This document shows, in pieces, positions 55,259-63,525 of a stretch of DNA of 64,000 nucleotides (its first letter is position 1; the number at the start of each line of letters is the position of its first letter). The DNA is from Aphanothece sp. CMT-3BRIN-NPC111. GTDB lineage: Bacteria > Cyanobacteriota > Cyanobacteriia > Cyanobacteriales > JAHHGU01. The position numbers and the translations under genes are program-made. The notes beneath the pieces were generated by a model. That model did no database searches, was not told the origin of the DNA, and saw nothing but the letters and a program-made list of their open reading frames with translations. The stretch covers positions 1 to 64,000 of the forward strand of contig JAHHGU010000004.1 of the NCBI GenBank assembly GCA_019359765.1, given 5' to 3'.

Positions 55259-58200
55259 TTACCCAATTCCATGAAGCAATTGCTCAATTGTCTGCACTAA
55301 TGTTTCAGGCTCAACAGGCTTAGGAAGATGCCTTTGAAATCCGGCTGCTAGTGCTTGCTGTTGATTTGTCTCACCTGCATACGCTGTAAGTGCGATCGCC
55401 AGAATCTGTCCTCCCTGCTCTGGGGATAGTTGTCTGATTTGACGAATCAGCGTGTAGCCATCGATTTGTGGCATTCCAATATCAGCAATTAAAATATCTG
55501 GCTTAGATTCATTCAGTTGTTGTAGCGCATCTGTTGCTGAAGATACAGAGATCACGGTGGCTCCCGCTTCCTCCAAGATAAATTGAAGTAACTCTAAATT
55601 GTCTACTTCGTCATCGACAGCCAGGATACATAATCTAGCCAAGGGTGAAGTGTGAGCATTGAGAGATACATTGTCATTCTGGTCACTGTTCACGTCATTG
55701 CTCCTGGCTAATAAGGGAAGTGTGACAGTAAATGTTGCTCCCTGTCCTTCTCCAGGACTTTCGGCTTTGACAGTTCCACCATGTAGCTCAACGATGTGAC
55801 GCACGATCGCTAATCCCAGCCCTAACCCACCAAATTTTCTCGTAATACTGCTATCGGCTTGCCGAAATGTGTCAAAGACATAAGGAATAAATTCTGGCTT
55901 AATCCCTTTCCCTATATCCCTAACTTGAATTTGAGCATAGGAATCAATCGTTTTTAGCTCAATTTCAACTAGACCTCCAGTTGGGGTAAACTTAATGGCA
56001 TTGGTGAGCAGATTCCAGACAACCTGCTGCAATCGGGCAGCATCTCCTAACACATCGCCCACAGTTAGTTCAAGCTGAATTTTAATTTGAATGTTCTTCG
56101 CTTCGGCGGCTAGACGAACTGTTTCGATCGCAGCTGTGATAGTTGTTTTCAAATTAACTGGAGTCGAGTTCAAACTCAGCTTGCCTTGCAGAATGCGAGA
56201 AATATCCAGCAAGTCCTCAATTAGTTGAACTTGCAATTGGGCGTTGCGTTCAATCGTTTCCAGAGCTGCCGCCGTCTTGATGGAATCAAAGGTTCCCCTT
56301 CTCAGCAATCGAGTCCAACCTAAAATTGGATTTAACGGGGTTCGTAATTCGTGCGACAAGACAGCTAAGAACTCATCTTTAATTCGGTTAGCCGCTTCTG
56401 CTTGTGCCCGTGCTTGCCGTTCTGACTCGTAAAGCTTTGCTCGGTCGATTGATTGCGCCGATTGCTGTGCTAATGCCAAAACGAAAGCGCGATCACTCTC
56501 ACAAAGCTGGGGAACAGCGGAAAAACTTAGCGACAGTCCACCAACGGCTTGTCCTTCAATCAACAATGGCACTGAAACCCAGGCTTGAGAACCCACCTTG
56601 GCATACGCTTCAGCTAAATGAGGATAACGGGCAATTCGGTTTTCGATGGTTTCTACCCAAACAGGTTGCCCAGTTCGCACGGCTTCTGCCAGAGGAAAAG
56701 GTGCATGAATCGAAAAACTGCGCTGAAATTCTCCTACGTGCTCATACCCGATCGCTTGAATAATCTCCAGTTCGCTTCCATCCTGGTTTAACACAGCAAC
56801 CAAACCACAACTTGCTCCCAGTGCGGACATTCCCTGTTCAATAATGACTTGAGCAACTTGAGCCGAGGTTAGCGATTCAGATAGAGCCGTCATCACCCTG
56901 AGCAATCTAGCCGTGCGGTTAGCCGCGAGTTCGGCGGCTAATTTCGCTTGCTGTGTTTCATTATAGAGACGAGCGTTATCAATAGCGATCGCTGCCCGCC
57001 GAGCCAGATCTTCAGCCAGGGCAATGTCTTCCGAGCGATAGCGGCGATCGGATTCAGTAAAAATAAAGGAAACGCTGCCCAACACCCGCCCGCGTGCCTG
57101 TAGCGGGGCAATAATGCAGGACTTTAACCCAACGCCACGCAAGATTTCCAGGTATTCCGCATTCGACACTGCGGCAACTAACTGTTCCTCTTTAATCTCA
57201 ATCGCAATTTCCACCTCTCCTGTTTGCATAACTTGAGAAATGCCATACCCATCATCTAGATGCCTGGGAAAGCGTTGAGCCAACTCCCAGCCCAAGTTCA
57301 CTTTTTGGGGATCTGAATGCGCCACAGCAACACGAGTGATCGTGCGATCATCATTCAGTAGATCGACACTACACCAATCTGCAAAATAAGGAACTGCAAG
57401 ATCGGCAATGCTTTGGAGGGTTTGTTTATACTCCAGTGAAGAAGAAAGAATAGCACTCACTTCTGCTAAGAATGCTGATTTTTGCTGAGAATTCTCCGCT
57501 AAGGCACGGGCTGCCTGTTCTTTAACCAGCTGTACTCGTTCTTCTTCTGTTTGCTTACGCTCTGTAATGTCGTGCATCACGACAACTGCACCTTGTTTTT
57601 CCCCGTTGGGAGCAATAATCGCCTGCCCAGTTGCTAGCAGCATTCGGGCAGTTCCCTGCTGCGGAACAATCATCATTTCCACATCACGAACTTCCTGGCC
57701 TTGCAATGCCCAAAATAGGGGAATATCCTTTGTATTCATGCGTGTTTTACCGTCGCACAAATACAAGTCATAATATTGGGCCCATTGATCGGGTGGTACT
57801 GGCTCCTGAGGTAATCCATGAAAATTTTTAGCTGCTTGGTTAAATACTGTCAATATGCCATCGGCATCGCAAGCCACAATACCAGCTTGAACGTTGTCTA
57901 GAATTGCCTTTAAGAAGTCCTGTTCTTTCTGAAGTGTGGCTTCCACCTGCTGGCACTTGGCGATTTCGGCTTTCAATTGCTGCTCGACTTGAGATGTTTC
58001 AGTCGTGTCTTGGAAGTAAATCAGTAAGCCATCTTCACTTTTGATGAGGCGAATTCTCAACCACTTATTAAGTAAGGGGTAGTATTCTTCAAACTCGATT
58101 GCCGTTGGCGCTGCGATCGCTCGATGATAATAGTGATATAGCTCAGAGGTAGGCTCGACCGAAAATACTGCCCATATATTTTTGCCTATTAGGTCTTGCC

Positions 58201-58405
58201 GCTTCCTGCTTAAAAGCTGTTCTGCTTTATGGTTGACATAGGTGCAGTGCCACTCTGAATCAAGGGAAATGAATGCCTCAGCCATGTGATCTACTATCAC
58301 CGCAAATCGTGCTTTGAGTGCTTGGCAGTCCGTACATAGCTCTTGAGGAAAATTTACAGCAAGCTCTTCTGGATGATTCAAGGAGTTTGTACGTTCTACA
58401 TTCAT
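55259..58405 (-). CDS. Hybrid sensor histidine kinase (PAS-PAS-GAF-GAF-HK-REC)
   Basis: A soluble 1048-residue hybrid kinase. PAS (about 30-130), PAS (about 165-285), GAF (about 325-480, with PYFADWCSVDLL), GAF (about 500-660), HisKA with DEFLAVLSHELRTPLNPILGW (about 678), HATPase (NLLTNAIKFTPTGG, FGGLGLGLAIVRHIVELHGGT), and a C-terminal receiver with ILAVDDEVDN (about 926), ADIGMPQIDG and LPKPVEP. Its kinase-receiver tail is very like that at 41900-43054. It is flanked by direct repeats that could recombine to delete it. ATG at 58405. Confidence 0.92.
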   Translation of the reverse strand: MNVERTNSLNHPEELAVNFPQELCTDCQALKARFAVIVDHMAEAFISLDSEWHCTYVNHKAEQLLSRKRQDLIGKNIWAVFSVEPTSELYHYYHRAIAAPTAIEFEEYYPLLNKWLRIRLIKSEDGLLIYFQDTTETSQVEQQLKAEIAKCQQVEATLQKEQDFLKAILDNVQAGIVACDADGILTVFNQAAKNFHGLPQEPVPPDQWAQYYDLYLCDGKTRMNTKDIPLFWALQGQEVRDVEMMIVPQQGTARMLLATGQAIIAPNGEKQGAVVVMHDITERKQTEEERVQLVKEQAARALAENSQQKSAFLAEVSAILSSSLEYKQTLQSIADLAVPYFADWCSVDLLNDDRTITRVAVAHSDPQKVNLGWELAQRFPRHLDDGYGISQVMQTGEVEIAIEIKEEQLVAAVSNAEYLEILRGVGLKSCIIAPLQARGRVLGSVSFIFTESDRRYRSEDIALAEDLARRAAIAIDNARLYNETQQAKLAAELAANRTARLLRVMTALSESLTSAQVAQVIIEQGMSALGASCGLVAVLNQDGSELEIIQAIGYEHVGEFQRSFSIHAPFPLAEAVRTGQPVWVETIENRIARYPHLAEAYAKVGSQAWVSVPLLIEGQAVGGLSLSFSAVPQLCESDRAFVLALAQQSAQSIDRAKLYESERQARAQAEAANRIKDEFLAVLSHELRTPLNPILGWTRLLRRGTFDSIKTAAALETIERNAQLQVQLIEDLLDISRILQGKLSLNSTPVNLKTTITAAIETVRLAAEAKNIQIKIQLELTVGDVLGDAARLQQVVWNLLTNAIKFTPTGGLVEIELKTIDSYAQIQVRDIGKGIKPEFIPYVFDTFRQADSSITRKFGGLGLGLAIVRHIVELHGGTVKAESPGEGQGATFTVTLPLLARSNDVNSDQNDNVSLNAHTSPLARLCILAVDDEVDNLELLQFILEEAGATVISVSSATDALQQLNESKPDILIADIGMPQIDGYTLIRQIRQLSPEQGGQILAIALTAYAGETNQQQALAAGFQRHLPKPVEPETLVQTIEQLLHGIG

Positions 58406-58628
58406 TGCGGTTAGTCCTGCCTATTTACCTATTCTGCCAGTTATTGTTAGGGAACCAAGATATACAGGAATTACGCAGACATACCCCTAAATCCGAGTTA
58501 AAAAGAAGGACTTTGAGTGTTCCCCACTTTTTTTCGGGGGCTAAGGGGGATCAAGGTTTTAGGCTTTTGGTGCGTAAGTCCTGATATAGTATGCCCAAAA
58601 CCTCAGTGATTGAGTGTTTAAGCAAACG

Positions 58629-58738
58629 GGCGATCGCAATTTATGGGACAGCATCGCTAAAAATTCGTCTTTAATGCGGTTAGCGGCTTCTGCTTCTGAC
58701 CATGCAAGGCGATCGCGTTCTAACAGTTGTTCTCGTTC
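58629..58738 (-). pseudogene. Truncated histidine-kinase fragment
   Basis: On the minus strand the frame reads [20 protein letters not shown] then [18 protein letters not shown], matching the linker and HisKA motif of the two hybrid kinases here. The frame loses similarity after the His-box, and the upstream end is cut off by the direct repeat at 58745. So it is a leftover of a third related kinase. Confidence 0.8.
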
Positions 58739-58744
58739 AAATTT

Positions 58745-59112
58745 TTATTAATTGGCTAATAAATCGAAAAAACTTTATTTATGTTACCTTTCCTGCCCTC
58801 TTCCTCAAGAAAGAATATAGGCTGACACTCTCACGGCTCTACTACGTTAAAGCCGTAGGATACTACCTCTGGCTGGGCTAGAGGTAGTATCAAATAGAGA
58901 TAGTTGCACATACTCTACTCTCCTTTCAGCCTTGTACTGATGGGGATTGCTGGCGACACCAGTCTAGCTAAGTGAGTATGAAGCAAGAATCTTCCGTCAC
59001 AGTGCAGTTTGGCGGTGAGAGCGTCAAAACTTGATCATTTGGGCGCTTGACAGCAGGTAACACCGCTGTAATATGAACCATTTTTCTTCAGATAACTTTG
59101 AACTCAAAATGA
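58745..59112 (+). repeat. 369-bp direct repeat, copy 2 (upstream of the GST gene)
   Basis: Same arrangement as copy 1. The 19-base hairpin CCTCT-GGCTGGGCT-AGAGG (58866-58884) is the exact reverse complement of the one in copy 1. In the right-end stem two C-to-T changes are tolerated as G-T pairs, and one stem pair C-G becomes T-A (CACC/GGTG against CTAC/GTAG), as in a structured RNA. It supplies the leader of the GST gene. The 58406-58744 gap otherwise holds only the kinase fragment and, near 58512, AT-rich sequence. Confidence 0.8.
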
Positions 59113-60329
59113 CATCCATTGCCACGACGCTCGCTCCCCTAAGCTGGTTAGAACTCGAAGCCCTCACAGACTTTCAAATCGATCCTGTCAATGGACCCAC
59201 CAACGCCCAAGCCCGCTTGCGTTTATTTGGTCAAACTGAAGCCGATGTGCGGGTGACGCTCTACCGCGACAACCACGCTTGGTGTCCCTACTGCCAAAAA
59301 ATTTGGCTGTGGTTGGAGGAAAAACAAATCCCCTACCGCATCGAAAAAGTAACCATGTTCTGTTACGGGGAAAAAGAGAGTTGGTATAAGCGCAAAGTGC
59401 CATCGGGAATGCTGCCCGCGATTGAGCTAGACAATCGCCTGATCACGGAAAGCGATGACATTTTGATTGCCTTGGAACAAGTCTTTGGACCCTTGGTACT
59501 GGGCATGAAACACCCCACAGTCCTTCCCCTACGCCAACTAGAGCGCCTGCTCTTTAGAGCCTGGTGCGCCTGGCTGTGCTATCCAGTTAGTTCAGTTCGG
59601 CAAGAACGAAGGAACCGCGACCAATTCATCAGCGTGGTAGCAAAAGTCGAGGAGGCTCTAGGTTCCACGCCGGGACCTTACTTTCTCAATGAGTTCAGCA
59701 CGGTAGATGTGATCTTCACCCCCTATGTGGAACGCATGAACGCCAGTCTTTACTACTACAAAGGCTACTCCCTACGCGAAGAAAATCCTCGCCTATCGGA
59801 CTGGTTTGCAGCTATGGAAAGCCGACCCACTTACCGGGGCACTCAGAGCGATTTCCACACCCATGTGCATGATTTGCCCCCACAGATGGGGGGCTGCTGG
59901 GAGAACGGTGAGCCACAGATGCAAATTAATAAGCATCGAGTCGATCATGGCCCCTGGGATGGACTACCGGATGTGACTTACCCAGAGCCGGAAACCTCCC
60001 GTGCTGAGGCACTCTACCGGGTGATCAAGCACCGCGCCAATATTATTCGCGTCAACCCTGGTGAGGACAAATTGATGGATGTTGCCTTGCGTTGTGCGCT
60101 GACCAACTTGATGACTAGCCAAGCTTGTCCGCCACCGCCGGGGTCTGATGTGGCTCTACGATATTTGCGCGATCGTATTAACGTGCCCCGCGATATGTCA
60201 ATCTACGCCGCTAAGCGACTAAGAGAGGCTCTGGAGACAACTGCCGCTCTAGCAGGCGATCGCCAAGGTCCACCTATTCCCGTTAAGCATCGGCGGGATC
60301 AAAACCCGGCTGAATTTGCCAGGAATTAA
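59109..60329 (+). CDS. Glutathione S-transferase family protein
   Basis: The N-terminal thioredoxin-fold GST domain begins around residue 45 ([28 protein letters not shown]), with a CPYC redox pair like glutaredoxins, and the SDDIL segment that contacts glutathione. An all-helical C-terminal GST domain spans about 140-245 ([20 protein letters not shown]). A further about 150-residue C-terminal extension, common to a cyanobacterial subgroup, has no assigned role. ATG 59109 is where family members begin and where homology to the 54784 repeat stops; an ATG at 59073 would add 12 residues. Confidence 0.86.
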   Translation: MTSIATTLAPLSWLELEALTDFQIDPVNGPTNAQARLRLFGQTEADVRVTLYRDNHAWCPYCQKIWLWLEEKQIPYRIEKVTMFCYGEKESWYKRKVPSGMLPAIELDNRLITESDDILIALEQVFGPLVLGMKHPTVLPLRQLERLLFRAWCAWLCYPVSSVRQERRNRDQFISVVAKVEEALGSTPGPYFLNEFSTVDVIFTPYVERMNASLYYYKGYSLREENPRLSDWFAAMESRPTYRGTQSDFHTHVHDLPPQMGGCWENGEPQMQINKHRVDHGPWDGLPDVTYPEPETSRAEALYRVIKHRANIIRVNPGEDKLMDVALRCALTNLMTSQACPPPPGSDVALRYLRDRINVPRDMSIYAAKRLREALETTAALAGDRQGPPIPVKHRRDQNPAEFARN

Positions 60330-60458
60330 TGCTGTTTAATAATAGGAGTCGCTTCTGCCTCTGGTTAATAATACCTAAACATTGACGATGTGAAATTTGG
60401 TTAAAGCCTCGTCCTGCATAGTGGGCGAGGTCAACCTAAAATAGTTTGACCTCAAACG

Positions 60459-60484
60459 CAAAAAGGATGCCATTTATGGCATCC
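60459..60484 (-). terminator. Intrinsic terminator of the PirA-like gene
   Basis: Stem GGATGCCA/TGGCATCC (60465-60484) with a TTTA loop; on the minus strand it is followed by TTTTTGCG. A separate perfect palindrome TTGGACTATATAGTCCAA lies at 60525-60542, just after the stop codon. Confidence 0.75.
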
Positions 60485-60548
60485 CTAAGAAATTCTCTGT
60501 ACTACAGCTTACTAAACTTGTAGATTGGACTATATAGTCCAAGTCAAT

Positions 60549-60704
60549 TTAGTTGTAGTAGTTCATTTCTGCTTGCAATTGTTGAATCAGGTTTTCATCC
60601 CCTTTAGCTCTAGCAACTTGGAGACGATGCTCTAAGCTTCTCTGGATGCTAACACGATGGGTTTCGGCTGCTTGCTGGAAGCGTTGTTGCCTATTTGTGT
60701 TCAT
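60549..60704 (-). CDS. 51-residue conserved protein, PirA-like (tentative)
   Basis: An unlisted small gene beginning MNTNRQQRFQQAAETHRVSI and ending QLQAEMNYYN, with the core SLEHRLQVARAKGDENLI. It is short, helical and charged. The size and the HRLQVARAKGDE core resemble the cyanobacterial PII-interacting regulator of arginine synthesis (PirA/Ssr0692 group), as I recall it; the name needs a profile search. AGGAG lies nine bases before the ATG, giving good start support. No NtcA-type box found in the 250 bases upstream. Confidence 0.6.
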   Translation of the reverse strand: MNTNRQQRFQQAAETHRVSIQRSLEHRLQVARAKGDENLIQQLQAEMNYYN

Positions 60705-60713
60705 TACTGTCAT

Positions 60714-61103
60714 CTCCTGGCACTACTACCTTTTGCCTATGCCTCAATACCAACGGACAATGCTGCTCGATGCAACATGGATTGTTGGCGATTTTGTAGT
60801 TTCTGGCGATGTTCGCTCATTAACAAACGAGCTTGAGCCGAAACTGACCGGGGATGGGAATGGTATTCAACGCTGGGGTAATTAGGTTTCATCGTCGCCT
60901 CTTTCTTGTTTCTGTAGGTTTGAATGAGGCGCGTTCCTTCAGGAGATGTATCCCTACTTCCGTCTCTCTTCTTGAGAGATGAACGATTTATCCTTGCTTT
61001 CTATGTATATCTATTATATTTACCGGGTGACTTCTGCTATTAGGCAGAGAACCGTACTTCCCTTTGAGCCACTCCCCCGTTTTCCAAACGTGGGATTCAG
61101 GCA
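60714..61103. other. Gene-free region containing the tnpB right-end structure
   Basis: On the minus strand, ten or so bases after the tnpB stop, GAATCCC is followed by the stem CCC-A-CGTTT/AAACG-G-GGG (61074-61094) and then GAGTGGCTCAAA. This has the GAATC-hairpin-GAGTG-CAA layout also seen at 55028 and 58988, and fits an element right end with its omega-RNA. The upstream part holds the PirA-like promoter. A hypothetical 79-residue plus-strand frame here is antisense to the small gene and rejected. Confidence 0.55.
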
Positions 61104-62228
61104 TCATGCAGGGATTGCAGGCTTAGCCTGTCTTACATCCCCTCCGCCTAGGGTTGAACTCCCAACCCTTTTAATATTGGCACTGGCATTTTCATCTCGG
61201 TCATTTTCTGACTGACACGACGGACAACGCCAGTGTCTAACTGATAAATCTAAAGATTCTAAAATATGACCACAGCAAGAACAGGTTTTACTAGAGGGAT
61301 ACCAAGGGTCAACGTAGACTAACTGCTTCCCTTTCTTTCTGGCTACCCATTCTAGAACCTCTAAGAATTCCCTAAAAGCTAAGTCGCTTATTTTTCTCCC
61401 CCAAAGACGCTGCATCCCTTTCAGGTTTAATGTCTCAAAACACAGGACATCAAACTTATCCGTTAAGTCGTGAGCTAGTTTCCAAAACCAATCACGCCTA
61501 CGGTTTGTAACGTCTTCATGCTTACGAACAAGGTTTTTTCGTGCGCGTTCCCTTTGATTGGAACCTTTTTGCTTCTTGGAGTGCTGACGATTCGCTTTCT
61601 TAATAGCGTTTAGGGATTGCTTTAAGAACAAGGGTGACTCAATTCTAGAGCCGTCAGAGCAAGTGAGAAATGTCTTGAGTCCGAAATCAAATCCGCCAAT
61701 GTTACCTGTGCTTGGTTTAATTTCCGATTCATTAACATTATCAACAACCACAACCATAAACAACTCACCCAAGGGAGTTCGCTTAATAGTTAAAGTTTTG
61801 ACCGTTCCTTCTATCTCCCTAGAATTCCAGTATTGATAAACCCGACTTCCAATCTTGACCCTATTGCCGCCCAAAAACTTGTAGCCAGCCTGCTTGAGGG
61901 TGAAAGACTTATACTTCTTGACCTTCTTGAATCCGGGTGGTTTGACTCCTTTTTTGTGATGCTTGAAAAACAACTGGTAGGCAATCGAGATTCGTTGACA
62001 GATATCTTGTACCGCTTGCGAACCAACTAATTGCCAAAACGGATTGCGCTTCCGACGTTTAGCAATATGAGCCTGAAGCTTAGAACAGTTCAAGTGCTTA
62101 CCCCACATTCGGTAGTACCGCTTGTGGAGAGCTATCGCATAGTTGTAGATTACCCCTGCGGCATTGATTGACCGCTTGAGATGTCTATTGCGCTTGTGAC
62201 TATACAACTTGAACTTGAGTGTTTTCAT
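61104..62228 (-). CDS. tnpB: RNA-guided TnpB-type nuclease (IS200/IS605 family OrfB)
   Basis: A 374-residue TnpB. The N-terminal helix-turn-helix region is followed by a split RuvC nuclease: first Asp in GGFDFGLKTF (about 181), Glu in CFETLNLKGM (about 271), last Asp in NDRDENASANIKR (about 346). A zinc ribbon (CSCCGHI...HWRCPSC) lies between the second and third. All catalytic residues are present and the frame is intact, so the nuclease may be active. There is no tnpA, so mobility depends on a trans-acting transposase. In such elements the mRNA 3' end becomes the omega-RNA guide. Confidence 0.9.
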   Translation of the reverse strand: MKTLKFKLYSHKRNRHLKRSINAAGVIYNYAIALHKRYYRMWGKHLNCSKLQAHIAKRRKRNPFWQLVGSQAVQDICQRISIAYQLFFKHHKKGVKPPGFKKVKKYKSFTLKQAGYKFLGGNRVKIGSRVYQYWNSREIEGTVKTLTIKRTPLGELFMVVVVDNVNESEIKPSTGNIGGFDFGLKTFLTCSDGSRIESPLFLKQSLNAIKKANRQHSKKQKGSNQRERARKNLVRKHEDVTNRRRDWFWKLAHDLTDKFDVLCFETLNLKGMQRLWGRKISDLAFREFLEVLEWVARKKGKQLVYVDPWYPSSKTCSCCGHILESLDLSVRHWRCPSCQSENDRDENASANIKRVGSSTLGGGDVRQAKPAIPA

Positions 62229-62273
62229 AAGTGTTGCTGTACCACAAATAAGCGTATTAGTGGTATTCTCTCG

Positions 62274-62492
62274 ATGAACAGGGAAGAATTATTGGTTTAC
62301 GTCCAGCGTGTGATTGATTCAAAGTACGCAGGATTGCAAGTTGCGTTTGCTCAATATAATGAATTGTCGGCAGCGTATGTCAACGATGTACTTAGGGGAA
62401 GAAGGGAGCCTGGAAAGAAAATCCTTGATGCTGTAGGGGTTGAAAGAATTACTGTTTATAGACCAAAGGGGAATGATCTACATCATGGTTGA
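62274..62492 (+). CDS. Small phage-repressor-like HTH protein
   Basis: A 72-residue protein, divergent from tnpB with 45 bases between. MNREELLVYVQRVIDSKYA starts it, and NELSAAYVNDVLRGRREPGKKILDAVG looks like a helix-turn-helix of phage Cro/transcriptional-regulator type. The longer frame from 62181 lacks support. A TGCCAAAT-AA-ATTTGGCA palindrome (62495-62512) follows and may end the transcript. Probably a passenger of the tnpB element or its regulator; function inferred only from the fold pattern. Confidence 0.6.
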   Translation: MNREELLVYVQRVIDSKYAGLQVAFAQYNELSAAYVNDVLRGRREPGKKILDAVGVERITVYRPKGNDLHHG

Positions 62493-62524
62493 ATGCCAAA
62501 TAAATTTGGCAAATTCGCTTATAT

Positions 62525-62545
62525 CCCCCGGTTGAAGCACGGGGG
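62525..62545. repeat. Left-end-type hairpin of the tnpB element
   Basis: CCCCCG/CGGGGG around GTTGAAGCA, then CTTTACGC. With the hairpin at 61074 it brackets tnpB and the small HTH gene, giving an element of about 1.5 kb. A near copy lies at 25754. The gap 62493-62798 otherwise shows no gene. Confidence 0.6.
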
Positions 62546-62798
62546 CTTTACGCATCACAACCCGTAAAGATTTACTCAGTAGTACTCGCGCCTGGTTTTG
62601 AGGGTAAGTCAGTGCTAACTTAGTTGAAGCTTGACTCTTGGGTATGCTTTTTACTCCACCAACTTGAGTATTGGCAGATAGTAACCCCAGGTATCATTAT
62701 AGATGCAGGGTGAAGTTTCACAGGGGGCGTAGGCGTAACCCGTGGCTTCCTGCCCTATTTTTAAGTCAGAAAAGAGTATTAAGAAAACCTCTTTTAAA

Positions 62799-63215
62799 TT
62801 ACTCATCTGTAATTTTTCTTCTGTTTTCTTTAATCTGCGCTCGCTTACTTTTACTATCCAGGCGCTTTCTTTGAGAACTCCGAGTCGGTTTACTTTTCTT
62901 GCGGGGTTTGGGTAGGGCGATCGCACTCTCGATCAAGCCTTGCAGTCGTTGCAATGCTTCCTGCCGATTTTGCTCTTGGCTGCGATGTTCCTGAGCTTTG
63001 ATGACAACAACACCTTCTTTAGTAATACGCTGGTCGTTTAGCTTCAAAAGCCGCTCTTTATAACGCTCAGGCAATGAAGAAGCGATGATATCAAAACGCA
63101 GATGGATCGCCGTCGCCACCTTATTCACGTTTTGCCCCCCTGCCCCTTGAGAGCGCACCGCACTCATCTCAATTTCATGCTCTGGAATACCCACAGTGTT
63201 AGAAAGAAACAGCAT
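62799..63215 (-). CDS. arfB: Alternative ribosome-rescue factor B (peptidyl-tRNA hydrolase)
   Basis: Class I release-factor-like protein that rescues stalled ribosomes. It has a single catalytic domain with the GGQ motif in SAVRSQGAGGQNVNKVATAIHLRFD, followed by a basic C-terminal tail (KPRKKSKPTRSSQRKRLDSKSKRAQIKENRRK) that enters the empty mRNA channel. At 138 residues it is standard, and lacks the codon-recognition domains of RF1/RF2. ATG at 63215. Monocistronic. Confidence 0.92.
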   Translation of the reverse strand: MLFLSNTVGIPEHEIEMSAVRSQGAGGQNVNKVATAIHLRFDIIASSLPERYKERLLKLNDQRITKEGVVVIKAQEHRSQEQNRQEALQRLQGLIESAIALPKPRKKSKPTRSSQRKRLDSKSKRAQIKENRRKITDE

Positions 63216-63412
63216 AATTTAATAATTGTCCAGATAGAATCCCTAGTAGCGGTTGAGCATATTTTCTTCTAATTCACCTTTCGCAATTCTCTCAAAGCAT
63301 ACTTCTTAGAGCAAGAAAAATAAGCCGATGGTTATTCAAACCAAATCTAAAATTTAGCAATAACTCGATAGTTTAAAATTAAAAATTGGTATTTATCTAT
63401 ATACGTAGCTTA

Positions 63413-63522
63413 GGTAGAAACGCGCCATGGCACGTCTCTACCCAACCTTGATTTTTGGTGTTGGATTGCACTGCGTTTAACCCAACATACAATTCATAAC
63501 TAATCAAGCGGACATGATCTAA
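63413..63522. repeat. GAGACG hairpin joined to dispersed repeat family 2, copy 3
   Basis: GGTAGA-A-ACG/CGT-C-TCTACC (63413-63442) with one mismatch, immediately followed by the family-2 unit from ACCCAACCTTGATTTTTGG to CGGACATGATCTAA (to 63522). The two repeat families thus touch here. The rest of the gap 63216-63525 is AT-rich and without a recognised gene. Confidence 0.6.
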
Positions 63523-63525
63523 CTA

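Noticed and set aside
60646..60885. A 79-codon plus-strand frame
   Set aside because: It is antisense to the better-supported 51-residue gene and its promoter.
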